Assembly (NCBI GenBank): GCA_900290385.1
Contig: OMSV01000043.1
Span: forward strand, 2,581-10,243
Direction: 5' to 3'
Source: Syntrophobacter sp. SbD2
GTDB taxonomy: Bacteria > Desulfobacterota > Syntrophobacteria > Syntrophobacterales > Syntrophobacteraceae
DNA: 7,663 bases
The notes beneath the pieces were generated by a model. It did not search any database and was not told the origin of the DNA. It saw nothing but the letters and a program-made list of their open reading frames with translations. Of the stretch, positions 1 to 6,564 are shown piece after piece. A program made the translations under genes and the position numbers. Numbering within the stretch: position 1 is the stretch's first letter; each line of letters starts with the position of its first letter.

Positions 1-1516
1 TACGGGTCTTTTTTTTCTGATTTTAGTCCTCTCACTGCCGGCAGTACTCCTGCTCTCATCCGCTGCCCTGGCCCGGCAGGATGAAATCAGTCTTACAATC
101 ATGCATGTAAATGATACCCATGGACATATCATTCCGTACCAGGACAAGAGCGTTGATCCCGAACGGCCGGTTGGCGGCGCTGAGTACCTCGCCAAAATGA
201 TTGAGAGCGAAAGGGCTGCAAATCCGGACGGCACAATCCTTCTATCAGCGGGGGATATGTTCCAGGGGACCCCGGTATCAAACCTCTTCCACGGGAAGCC
301 CGTAATCGAGATCATGAATTACCTGCAATACGACGCCATGGCCCTCGGGAACCACGAATTCGACTGGGGACAAGACGTCCTCCAATCCATTATTTCGTTG
401 GCCGGCTTTCCGGTGGTTTCGGCAAATGTCTTCAAGCCCGGCAGCCAATATATCCCCGGGGTGAGCCCCTATGTAATTCTGAAAAGGCAGGGAGTTCGAA
501 TCGCCGTAATCGGCATAACCACACCCGACACCTACTACACCTCAAGACCCGGCAATCTCACCGGACTCACATTCGTTCACCCGGAGAAGGTCCTGCCCGA
601 TATAATCAGGCAGGTCCGGGCACAAGGGGCCTCAATCGTCGTTGCGCTCACCCATGACGGGTTGGACTCAGACCGGGAATTGGCAAGGAAAGTCAGCGGA
701 ATCGACATCATAGTAGGAGGCCATAGCCATACGGCCATAAGAGACCCAGTGATCGAATCGGGCACGGTAATAGTGCAGGCAGGCTCGAACGGGATCTATC
801 TCGGGGTCCTGAACATCACTTTTGACCGGGCGGAGAAAAAGATCCTCAGCTATACACGCAAGGACGAACTCCGGCTGGTTTCAGCCGCACCGGGCGCTCA
901 GATCGATCCAAATGTCGCCCATATCGTCGACAAGTATGAAACACAGATAAAGACCGAGTTTTCAAAAGTGATCGGCACAGCGGCAGCCGATCTTACCAGG
1001 GATCGTGCCGGGGAAAGCTGCCTTGGCGACATCGTTACAGACGCCATGCGCGAAGCCTCCGGCGCCCGGATCGCCTTCCAGAACGCCGGCGGCATCCGGG
1101 CCGATATACCAAGAGGACCGATTACTATGGAGGCAGTCTTCACGACTCTGCCCTTTGAAGATGATATGGTCACGATGGACCTGACAGGAGAGCAGATCGG
1201 GGAGCTTTTGGAGAAGAGCGTTTTATCGGAAAAGATGCTCCAGGTTTCAGGAATGCACATCGTATATGATCTGTCCAAACCTGTTGGAGCAAAGGTGGCC
1301 TCGGTAGAGGTGGCTGGAAAGCCAATGGAGCCCCAGGCAACCTACAGGGTTGTGACGAATGATTTTCTTGCCTCCGGAGGCGACCAGTTCAATATTTTCA
1401 AACAAGGCCGAAACATCTCTGCCGGGCCGTCGCTAAGGGACGCAGTAGCCGGCTACATCAGCAAAAATTCGCCGATAAATGTTCAGGCCCGGAACAGAAT
1501 CATTTTCAGAAACTAA
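1..1516 (+). CDS. Secreted 5'-nucleotidase / bimodular metallophosphatase (UshA/CD73 family), 5'-truncated by window edge
   Basis: The frame is open from base 2 to a TAA at 1514-1516, followed at once by an in-frame TGA. The first ATG in the window (101) is not the true start. The 33 codons before it encode a hydrophobic stretch rich in Leu, Val and Phe ending in S-S-A-A-L-A (cleavage expected after base 73), a type I signal peptide with no lipobox Cys, so the protein is probably periplasmic. Counting the Met at 101 as residue 1, the N-terminal metallophosphatase domain shows NDTHG (D5, H7), GD (D52), GNHE (N84, H85), THDG (H185) and GGHSH (H208, H210), a complete dinuclear-metal site. The C-terminal nucleotide-binding domain shows NAGGIR (328-333), LPFED (350-354) and ASGGDQF (424-430). 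F352 and F430 match the two Phe that sandwich the base in CD73. The family hydrolyses nucleoside monophosphates and sometimes UDP-sugars or 2',3'-cyclic nucleotides; exact substrate is not readable here. About 504 residues are visible, close to full length. Confidence 0.93.
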   Translation, partial: TGLFFLILVLSLPAVLLLSSAALARQDEISLTIMHVNDTHGHIIPYQDKSVDPERPVGGAEYLAKMIESERAANPDGTILLSAGDMFQGTPVSNLFHGKPVIEIMNYLQYDAMALGNHEFDWGQDVLQSIISLAGFPVVSANVFKPGSQYIPGVSPYVILKRQGVRIAVIGITTPDTYYTSRPGNLTGLTFVHPEKVLPDIIRQVRAQGASIVVALTHDGLDSDRELARKVSGIDIIVGGHSHTAIRDPVIESGTVIVQAGSNGIYLGVLNITFDRAEKKILSYTRKDELRLVSAAPGAQIDPNVAHIVDKYETQIKTEFSKVIGTAAADLTRDRAGESCLGDIVTDAMREASGARIAFQNAGGIRADIPRGPITMEAVFTTLPFEDDMVTMDLTGEQIGELLEKSVLSEKMLQVSGMHIVYDLSKPVGAKVASVEVAGKPMEPQATYRVVTNDFLASGGDQFNIFKQGRNISAGPSLRDAVAGYISKNSPINVQARNRIIFRN

Positions 1517-1527
1517 TGAGGACGAAA

Positions 1528-1559
1528 ACTGTTTCACAGTCGGGCTCGAAGGGAGCCTG
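1528..1559 (+). other. Two abutting small hairpins just after the nucleotidase stop
   Basis: ACTGT-TTC-ACAGT (1528-1540) is a perfect 5-bp stem with a 3-base loop. It is followed directly by CGGGCTC-GAAGG-GAGCCTG (1541-1559), a 7-bp stem with one G-U pair. They begin 11 bases after the TAA stop. The place fits 3'-end formation or mRNA 3' protection, but no run of T follows, so I do not call a standard intrinsic terminator. Confidence 0.35.
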
Positions 1560-1575
1560 GCTGACGGGGCCAAAA

Positions 1576-1601
1576 TATTCACGGTGGCCACGGGGTGAAT
1601 A
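1576..1601. repeat. Inverted repeat TATTCAC / GTGAATA with inner GTGGCCAC palindrome
   Basis: The arms TATTCAC (1576-1582) and GTGAATA (1595-1601) are perfect 7-bp complements. The 12-base interval contains the perfect palindrome GTGGCCAC (1584-1591). The right arm is also the first unit of the adjoining 7-bp-period array. It could be a repeat-type hairpin or a site bound by a dimeric protein; the sequence does not decide. Confidence 0.45.
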
Positions 1602-1622
1602 ATGAATGGTGAATGCTGAAAA
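1595..1622. repeat. Short tandem repeat, 7-bp period, consensus RTGAATR (about 4 units)
   Basis: Units start at 1595, 1602, 1609 and 1616. The first three fit RTGAATR (GTGAATA, ATGAATG, GTGAATG) and the fourth is degenerate (CTGAAAA). Read on the minus strand it is a CATTCAC-type heptad. Heptanucleotide arrays of this kind are known intergenic elements in several bacterial groups, for example the STRR sequences of cyanobacteria. No function can be read from it. Confidence 0.55.
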
Positions 1623-1632
1623 ACCCAACTTC

Positions 1633-1658
1633 TTTAACCACCGATGGACCCGGATAAA
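1633..1658. repeat. Probable copy of a widespread intergenic motif (ATCC-GG/T-GG-TTAA type)
   Basis: On the minus strand this stretch begins TTTATCC, continues through GGGTCCATCGG and ends TGGTTAAA. It resembles an intergenic motif I recall from many bacterial genomes, built around ATCCGTGT-n-ATC-n-GTGGTT. That recognition is from memory, not from comparison. It is the weakest of the repeat calls in this gap. Confidence 0.3.
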
Positions 1659-1716
1659 GCCCTCGATTTTTCGATCCCAGGATCTCCTTTAGGACAGCCG
1701 TCTTCGTAGTCATGTA

Positions 1717-1750
1717 GGGTGGGCAAGGCTTTCAGGGGCTGTGCCCACCC
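1717..1750. repeat. Dispersed palindromic repeat candidate, 9-bp arms GGGTGGGCA / TGCCCACCC
   Basis: GGGTGGGCA (1717-1725) and TGCCCACCC (1742-1750) are perfect complements separated by 16 bases. The left arm is preceded by GTA, giving GTAGGGTGGGCA. GTAGGGTGGG followed by a complementary CCCACC is the form of a REP-like palindromic element that I recall from intergenic regions of many bacteria. No run of T directly follows either arm, so a terminator role is less likely than a REP-like element. An alternative overlapping stem CTGTG/CACAG (1739-1743 with 1751-1755) is also possible. Confidence 0.6.
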
Positions 1751-1779
1751 CACAGGGCTTTTGCGACGGGATGTTGTGC

Positions 1780-1807
1780 TTCCTGCTTCCTGCTCCCTGC
1801 TCCCTGC
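1780..1807. repeat. Short tandem repeat, 7-bp period, consensus TYCCTGC (4 exact-length units)
   Basis: Four units start at 1780, 1787, 1794 and 1801: TTCCTGC twice, then TCCCTGC twice. On the minus strand this is a GCAGGGA/GCAGGAA heptad. It has the same period and the same 28-bp span as the RTGAATR array upstream. The units are directly adjacent with no spacers, so this is not a CRISPR. It has the appearance of a replication-slippage product or a heptad-type intergenic repeat. Confidence 0.7.
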
Positions 1808-1832
1808 ATGTCCGCGTCCGCCCGTGGTTCTC

Positions 1833-1846
1833 CGGGCAATTGCCCG
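1833..1846. promoter_or_regulatory. 14-bp perfect palindrome CGGGCAATTGCCCG, possible operator or hairpin
   Basis: Two 7-base half-sites CGGGCAA and TTGCCCG abut with no spacer. The site lies about 155 bases upstream of the candidate carA -35 box and just after the second heptad array. A spacerless symmetric site fits binding by a homodimeric regulator, but as RNA or single-stranded DNA it could also fold with a small loop. No known regulator consensus was recognised. Confidence 0.35.
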
Positions 1847-1987
1847 TTGGTTAAAGTCGCTATTGCATCCGATTATTGGTTTATCATAGTATGGATCGCG
1901 CCAGGTATTCCCGTTAAACACAATCGCGCTTTTTTACAAACCCGTCCTTTTGAGATCGCCCGCGAAACCGGGTACGGTTATAAAAGT

Positions 1988-2015
1988 TTGCTATTTCGTT
2001 CTTACTCGTTACAAT
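1988..2015 (+). promoter_or_regulatory. Candidate sigma-70-type promoter for carA-carB-purF
   Basis: TTGCTA (1988-1993) and TACAAT (2010-2015) are separated by 16 bases and match the TTGACA and TATAAT consensus at 4/6 and 5/6 positions. The surrounding DNA is AT-rich compared with the flanking genes. Transcription would start near 2021-2023, leaving a leader of roughly 105 bases before the carA ATG. Weaker alternatives are TTGAGA (1950-1955) with TACGGT (1973-1978), 17 bases apart, and TTGCAT (1863-1868) with TAGTAT (1887-1892), 18 bases apart. Confidence 0.45.
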
Positions 2016-2019
2016 TAAT

Positions 2020-2039
2020 CTCCGAGAATCTTTCTGGAG
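2020..2039 (+). promoter_or_regulatory. Bulged 8-bp hairpin at the predicted 5' end of the carA leader
   Basis: CTCC (2020-2023) and AGAA (2025-2028) pair with TTCT (2032-2035) and GGAG (2036-2039), with G2024 bulged and a TCT loop. If transcription starts near 2020 the hairpin would sit at the very 5' end of the mRNA, where such structures can protect the message or take part in start-site control. A second small stem CCGG/CCGG (2051-2054 with 2061-2064) follows. No T-run that would make an attenuator is present. Confidence 0.35.
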
Positions 2040-2127
2040 CAGTTAAGTTTCCGGTTTTTGCCGGGCCGAAGTCGAATTATGCGGACGGGGCGAGGTTTGT
2101 CCCTGGTGAAAATGCGAGGAACATTTT

Positions 2128-3303
2128 ATGAGCCTTCCATGGAATCGTCCCAAGGCAATTCTTTTGCTCGAGGACGGGACCGTTTTTCGAGGATACACGT
2201 TCTGCGGTCATGGCCGAACGCTGGGCGAGGTGGTCTTCAATACCAGCATGACCGGGTATCAGGAAGTTTTGACCGATCCATCTTACAAAGGTCAGATCGT
2301 GGCAATGACCTATCCTCTGATCGGCACTTACGGAATCAACCCGGAGGACATGGAATCGGCGGCCATACACGTGGAAGCATTCATCGTAAAGGAGTACCAG
2401 GACTTTGCCAGCAACTGGCGAAGCGACCGGTCTCTGGCCGATTTCCTGAACGAACATGGCAAGATCGGCATCGAAGGCATAGATACGCGCGCCCTTACCA
2501 GACATATCCGGGTTGGAGGGGCGATGCGCGGAATCATCGCGACCGACACCGAGAACCTGAGCGAACTGATGGATCAGGTCTTGGCATATCCGGGGCTGAA
2601 CGGGATCGATCTGGTAAAATACGTAACGTGCCAAAAACCCTATAGATGGCTGCATGGCGAAAAGCATGAAATAGCTTCCCCGCAATGGTTGCCGAACGTT
2701 GGCGGACTCCGGGTGGCCGCCCTTGACTGCGGGATAAAATATAATATCCTTCGCAAACTGGAGAATGCGGGGTGTCAGGTACTGGTTTTCCCCGCTCATG
2801 CCGGCGCCGCTGAGATTCTTAGCTGTGATCCCGACGGCATTTTTCTTTCAAACGGACCCGGCGACCCGGCCGCTGTGCATTATGTTATCGAAACCGTTCG
2901 GGACCTGTTCGGGAAGAAACCCATATTCGGCATCTGCCTCGGACACCAGATGATGGGACTTGCGCTCGGGGGCACTACATTCAAACTCAAGTTCGGGCAC
3001 CGGGGCGCAAATCAACCGGTAAAAGACCTCACAACAGGCAGAATCGAGATCACTTCACAGAATCATGGCTACTGCGTCGATCCTGATTCGCTTTCGCACC
3101 TGCCCGTTCGACTTACGCATATAAACCTGAATGACAATACGCTGGAAGGGATGGAGCACCTCGAGATTCCCGCCTTCTGTGTCCAGTATCATCCGGAAGC
3201 CTCTCCCGGCCCGCATGACGCCTCATACCTTTTCGGCCGGTTTATTGAATTGATCGAGAAGAATGCGTCAGCCGCCCGGCGACCGTATAACATTTGCCAC
3301 TGA
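2128..3303 (+). CDS. carA: Carbamoyl-phosphate synthase small subunit (glutaminase)
   Basis: This 391-residue protein hydrolyses glutamine and passes ammonia to CarB for carbamoyl phosphate synthesis in the cytoplasm. The N-terminal CPSase small-chain domain (about 9-140) shows the hallmark LEDGTVFRG (14-22) and FNTSMTGYQEVLTDPSY (37-53). The C-terminal class I glutamine amidotransferase domain (about 194-378) shows SNGPGDP (241-247), GICLGHQ with the nucleophile C270, GHRGANQPV (290-298), SQNHGY (310-315) and YHPEA with catalytic H355 and E357. The triad is complete and the length is normal (E. coli about 382). The ATG is supported by GAGGA (2116-2120), 7 bases upstream. The gene ends in tandem stops TGA-TAA and is followed after 27 bases by carB. 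The N-terminal extension before AILLLEDG is about seven residues longer than in some homologues, which is unremarkable. Confidence 0.98.
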   Translation: MSLPWNRPKAILLLEDGTVFRGYTFCGHGRTLGEVVFNTSMTGYQEVLTDPSYKGQIVAMTYPLIGTYGINPEDMESAAIHVEAFIVKEYQDFASNWRSDRSLADFLNEHGKIGIEGIDTRALTRHIRVGGAMRGIIATDTENLSELMDQVLAYPGLNGIDLVKYVTCQKPYRWLHGEKHEIASPQWLPNVGGLRVAALDCGIKYNILRKLENAGCQVLVFPAHAGAAEILSCDPDGIFLSNGPGDPAAVHYVIETVRDLFGKKPIFGICLGHQMMGLALGGTTFKLKFGHRGANQPVKDLTTGRIEITSQNHGYCVDPDSLSHLPVRLTHINLNDNTLEGMEHLEIPAFCVQYHPEASPGPHDASYLFGRFIELIEKNASAARRPYNICH

Positions 3304-3330
3304 TAATCCGGATTCAAGGAAACCGAGTTA

Positions 3331-6300
3331 ATGCCCAAACGCACAGACATAAAGAAAATACTGCTTATCGGCTCCGGGCCGATAATTATAAGCCAGGCGT
3401 GCGAGTTCGACTACTCCGGGACACAGGCCTGCAAGGCGCTGCGTGAAGACGGCTACGAAATAGTGCTGATAAACAGCAATCCGGCCACCATCATGACCGA
3501 CCCTGAGATGGCGCAGTACACTTATATAGAGCCGATAACCCCTGAGGTGGTCGCAAAGGTCATAAGGCGCGAGCGCCCTGACGCTCTGCTTCCCACACTT
3601 GGAGGCCAAACGGCCCTCAACGTGGCTGTGAAAGTCGCCGAAATGGGCATACTGGAAAAATTCGGCGTGGAGATGATAGGCGCTAAAGCCTCGGTCATCA
3701 AAAAGGCAGAAGACCGCCAGCTTTTCCGGGAAGCCATGGCAAACATAAATCTAAGGGTGCCCGAAAGCCTTATAGTGAACCAACTTGCCGATGCGGAAAG
3801 CTTTGCCCAGAAAATGGGCTATCCGCTGATCGTGCGGCCTTCGTTCACCCTGGGAGGCACCGGCGGCGGGGTAGCCTACAACCGCGAAGAGCTTCTCGAT
3901 CAAACCCAGAGGGGTTTGGACGCGAGCATGATTCATTCGGTGATGATCGAGGAATCCGTTCTCGGATGGAAGGAATTCGAACTCGAGGTGATGCGCGACC
4001 GCATGGACAATGTGGTCATCATCTGCTCGATCGAAAATATGGACGCAATGGGCGTACATACCGGAGATTCGATCACTGTCGCCCCAGCCCAGACCCTCAC
4101 CGACCGCGAATACCAGATGATGCGCGACGCATCCGTTGCCATTCTGCGGGAGATAGGAGTCGAAACCGGGGGCTCCAACGTCCAGTTTGCGATCAACCCC
4201 CAAAACGGCGACATGGTAGTAATCGAGATGAACCCGCGCGTTTCGCGCTCCTCCGCGCTCGCCTCCAAGGCCACCGGGTTCCCTATCGCCAAGATCGCCG
4301 CCAAGCTCGCCGTGGGCTATTCGCTCGATGAGATCGCAAACGACATCACGCGGGAAACCAAAGCTTCCTTTGAACCTACCATAGATTATTGCGTGGTGAA
4401 GGTCCCCCGATTCACCTTTGAAAAATTTCCCCGCACCGACGACCAACTGTCCACTTCCATGAAGTCGGTGGGGGAAACAATGGCCATTGGGCGCACATTT
4501 AAAGAAGCGCTTCACAAAGCCATTCGCTCTCTTGAAATCGGCCGATTCGGGTTTTGCGATCCGCCCGCCCGCATTGATTCCGAGTACGTCGAACAGTTGA
4601 AGCTAAGCCTTTCCCGGCCGAATTCTCAAAGGCTTTTTCAAATCGGCGAAGCACTGAAGCTGGGCATGTCGATAGAAGAGATTTACAGGCTCACCTTTAT
4701 CGACCCATGGTTTTTGAAGCACATCATGGAAATACTCGAAGTGGAGAAGGCAATAGCTCAATCCGCCTCCGGATCTACTTTTCTCGAAAATGCGGAACAG
4801 CTTCGATCCGCAAAGGCATGGGGATTTTCCGACCGGCGGTTGGCACAGCTTACCGGCACCGAGGAGGAAACCGTGCGCCAGAAGCGCCTGAGGCACGGCA
4901 TCAGGCCGGTTTACAAACTGGTCGATACATGCGCCGCTGAGTTTGAAGCTTACACGCCCTATTACTACTCGACCTACGAAACCGAAGACGAAGCAAGACC
5001 TTCGAACAAGCCCAAAGTGGTAATCCTCGGGGGAGGTCCCAACAGGATAGGTCAGGGCATCGAGTTTGACTACTGCTGCGTTCACGCCTCGTTTTCGCTC
5101 CGGGAAGAAAACCACGAATCCATAATGGTGAACTCGAACCCGGAGACTGTGTCGACCGACTATGATACATCCGACAAACTCTATTTCGAGCCGCTGACCC
5201 GCGAGGACGTTCTCCACATTCTGGAAAGTGAAAAACCCAAGGGCCTTATCGTGCAGTTTGGGGGCCAGACCCCTCTAAATCTGGCGGTCCCGCTCGAAAA
5301 AGCCGGCGCACAAATTCTTGGCACTTCCCCTGACGCCATCGACAGGGCCGAGGATCGAAAGCGGTTCCAGCAGATGCTTCATAAACTCGGTCTAAAGCAA
5401 CCGGAAAACTCAACCGCATTCACCGTTCAGGAAGCCTTCGAGGCTGTGGATGACATAGGTTTTCCTGTGGTTGTCCGCCCCTCTTACGTGCTCGGCGGAC
5501 GGGCCATGGAAATAGTCTATGATAAAAGCCGGCTCGCAGAGTTCATGCAAACGGCCGTGCTTGTTTCACCGGGCCATCCGATTCTGATTGACAAATTCCT
5601 CGAGGACGCAATCGAACTCGATGTCGACGCCATCAGCGACGGCCGGGTCACGGTTATCGGCGGTATAATGGAGCACATCGAACAGGCGGGGATTCATTCC
5701 GGAGACTCTGCGTGCGTGCTTCCACCCATCAGCGTCTCAAAGCAGATGCAGGAGGAGATCAGAAGACAGACAAGGCTTCTGGCTGCAGAGCTTGGCGTAA
5801 TAGGCCTCATGAACATTCAGTTTGCAATCCAGAACGGGGAGGTTTTCATTCTCGAGGTGAATCCGAGGGCGTCCCGGACGGTCCCCTTCGTCAGCAAGGC
5901 GATCGGGCGTCCGTTGGCCAAACTAGCCACCAAGGTTATGCTGGGCAAAAGCCTGAAGCAACTTGGGTTTGAAAGGGAGATCGAGCCGGTGCACATATCG
6001 GTGAAAGAGGCCGTTTTCCCGTTTTCGCGCTTTCCGAATGTGGACACCCTGCTTGGACCCGAAATGAAGTCAACCGGAGAGGTCATGGGAATCGGCGAAA
6101 ACTTCGGGATCGCCTTCGCAAAAGCCCAGGCCGCAGCCGGATACGAACTGCCCAAAGGCGGGACGGTTTTCATAAGCGTTCACGACGGAGACAAAGTCAA
6201 GACGCTGCCCGTGGCGAGAAGCTTTCTCCAGTTGGGTTTCAAACTGATCGCAACCGCCGGGACCAGCAGGTTCCTCGAACAGAACGGGATACCCGCAGAT

Positions 6301-6564
6301 CGCGTGTATAAACTGAAAGAAGGCCGCCCTCACGTTGTGGACAAGATCAAGAGCGGTGAGATACAGTTGGTTGTCAATACCAGCCTCGGCAAGAAGCCCA
6401 CTTCCGACTCATATGAAATCAGGCGCACCACGCTGGTCCACAATATTGCTTACGCCACCACCATTGCCGGGGCGCAGGCCATTGCCGAAGCCGTATTTGC
6501 TCTGCAAAAAGGCGACTGGGATGTAAAAACACTTCAGGAATACCACCAGGGGATACAACAGTGA
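3331..6564 (+). CDS. carB: Carbamoyl-phosphate synthase large subunit (ammonia/bicarbonate ligase)
   Basis: This full-length, 1077-residue protein (E. coli 1073) makes carbamoyl phosphate from bicarbonate, two ATP and CarA-derived ammonia. The N-terminal carboxyphosphate ATP-grasp half (about 1-400) shows [39 protein letters not shown] and [18 protein letters not shown]. An oligomerisation segment follows (about 400-555). The second ATP-grasp half (about 561-938) opens with [15 protein letters not shown] and shows [16 protein letters not shown] and [15 protein letters not shown]. The MGS-like allosteric domain covers about 943-1077. Aligned to E. coli with a +1 offset, the UMP-site residues K955, T975, T978, K994 and N1016 are kept and T1017 becomes S1018. 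The ornithine-site residues E784, D792, E893 and T1043 are kept. UMP inhibition and ornithine activation are therefore likely. AAGGA (3316-3320) lies 10 bases before the ATG. The stop TGA overlaps the purF start by one base. Confidence 0.98.
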   Translation: MPKRTDIKKILLIGSGPIIISQACEFDYSGTQACKALREDGYEIVLINSNPATIMTDPEMAQYTYIEPITPEVVAKVIRRERPDALLPTLGGQTALNVAVKVAEMGILEKFGVEMIGAKASVIKKAEDRQLFREAMANINLRVPESLIVNQLADAESFAQKMGYPLIVRPSFTLGGTGGGVAYNREELLDQTQRGLDASMIHSVMIEESVLGWKEFELEVMRDRMDNVVIICSIENMDAMGVHTGDSITVAPAQTLTDREYQMMRDASVAILREIGVETGGSNVQFAINPQNGDMVVIEMNPRVSRSSALASKATGFPIAKIAAKLAVGYSLDEIANDITRETKASFEPTIDYCVVKVPRFTFEKFPRTDDQLSTSMKSVGETMAIGRTFKEALHKAIRSLEIGRFGFCDPPARIDSEYVEQLKLSLSRPNSQRLFQIGEALKLGMSIEEIYRLTFIDPWFLKHIMEILEVEKAIAQSASGSTFLENAEQLRSAKAWGFSDRRLAQLTGTEEETVRQKRLRHGIRPVYKLVDTCAAEFEAYTPYYYSTYETEDEARPSNKPKVVILGGGPNRIGQGIEFDYCCVHASFSLREENHESIMVNSNPETVSTDYDTSDKLYFEPLTREDVLHILESEKPKGLIVQFGGQTPLNLAVPLEKAGAQILGTSPDAIDRAEDRKRFQQMLHKLGLKQPENSTAFTVQEAFEAVDDIGFPVVVRPSYVLGGRAMEIVYDKSRLAEFMQTAVLVSPGHPILIDKFLEDAIELDVDAISDGRVTVIGGIMEHIEQAGIHSGDSACVLPPISVSKQMQEEIRRQTRLLAAELGVIGLMNIQFAIQNGEVFILEVNPRASRTVPFVSKAIGRPLAKLATKVMLGKSLKQLGFEREIEPVHISVKEAVFPFSRFPNVDTLLGPEMKSTGEVMGIGENFGIAFAKAQAAAGYELPKGGTVFISVHDGDKVKTLPVARSFLQLGFKLIATAGTSRFLEQNGIPADRVYKLKEGRPHVVDKIKSGEIQLVVNTSLGKKPTSDSYEIRRTTLVHNIAYATTIAGAQAIAEAVFALQKGDWDVKTLQEYHQGIQQ

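Larger units (their letters stand above)
1517..2127. other. Intergenic region: repeat mosaic followed by carA promoter/leader
   Basis: This 611-base gap holds no reading frame that looks like a gene. Short frames on both strands either cross the repeats or lack a ribosome binding site, and give low-complexity translations. From 1528 to about 1810 it carries small hairpins, two arrays with 7-bp period, a GGGTGGGCA/TGCCCACCC inverted repeat and a motif resembling a common intergenic repeat. From about 1833 to 2127 it holds a 14-bp palindrome, AT-richer DNA, a candidate promoter and the carA leader. The individual elements are listed separately. No clear intrinsic terminator with a U-tract follows the nucleotidase gene. 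Confidence 0.75.

Noticed and set aside
1663..1684. TCGA-TTTT-TCGA and GATCC-CA-GGATC inverted repeats
   Set aside because: The stems are only 4-5 bp, one with a 2-base loop that cannot fold as drawn; this is within chance for a 600-base gap.
1717..1763. GGGTGGGCA inverted repeat considered as an intrinsic terminator of the nucleotidase gene
   Set aside because: The only T-run (TTTT, 1759-1762) lies eight bases past the stem, too far and too short for a standard terminator; the element is also about 200 bases beyond the stop codon.
1595..1807. Heptad arrays considered as a degenerate CRISPR
   Set aside because: The units are 7 bp and directly adjacent with no spacers, and no cas genes are present.
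1634..1921. Minus-strand frame of 95 codons in the intergenic gap
   Set aside because: Its translation is mostly the heptad array and the GGGTGGGCA palindrome read as protein (for example a GSREQEAGS segment); it is repeat sequence, not a gene.
2020..2064. carA leader considered as a pyrimidine attenuator or riboswitch
   Set aside because: No T-run follows either stem, no competing antiterminator pairing was found, and no known riboswitch core was recognised.
1808..2131. Plus-strand frame of 107 codons ending in an overlap with the carA ATG
   Set aside because: The overlap looks like translational coupling, but the ATG directly abuts the TYCCTGC array with no ribosome binding site, the frame runs through the palindrome and the candidate promoters, and the peptide matches nothing I recognise.
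2058..2645. Plus-strand frame of 195 codons overlapping the carA start
   Set aside because: It is out of frame with carA across a strongly conserved domain and is very rich in Arg, Gly and Ser, typical of a shadow frame.
2077..2799. Minus-strand open frame of 240 codons over the carA start
   Set aside because: It is antisense to the conserved N-terminal half of carA and its promoter/leader, with no family motifs.
3751..5217. Minus-strand frames (3751-4515 and 4603-5217) inside carB
   Set aside because: Both are antisense shadows of conserved CarB sequence and have no domain signature.
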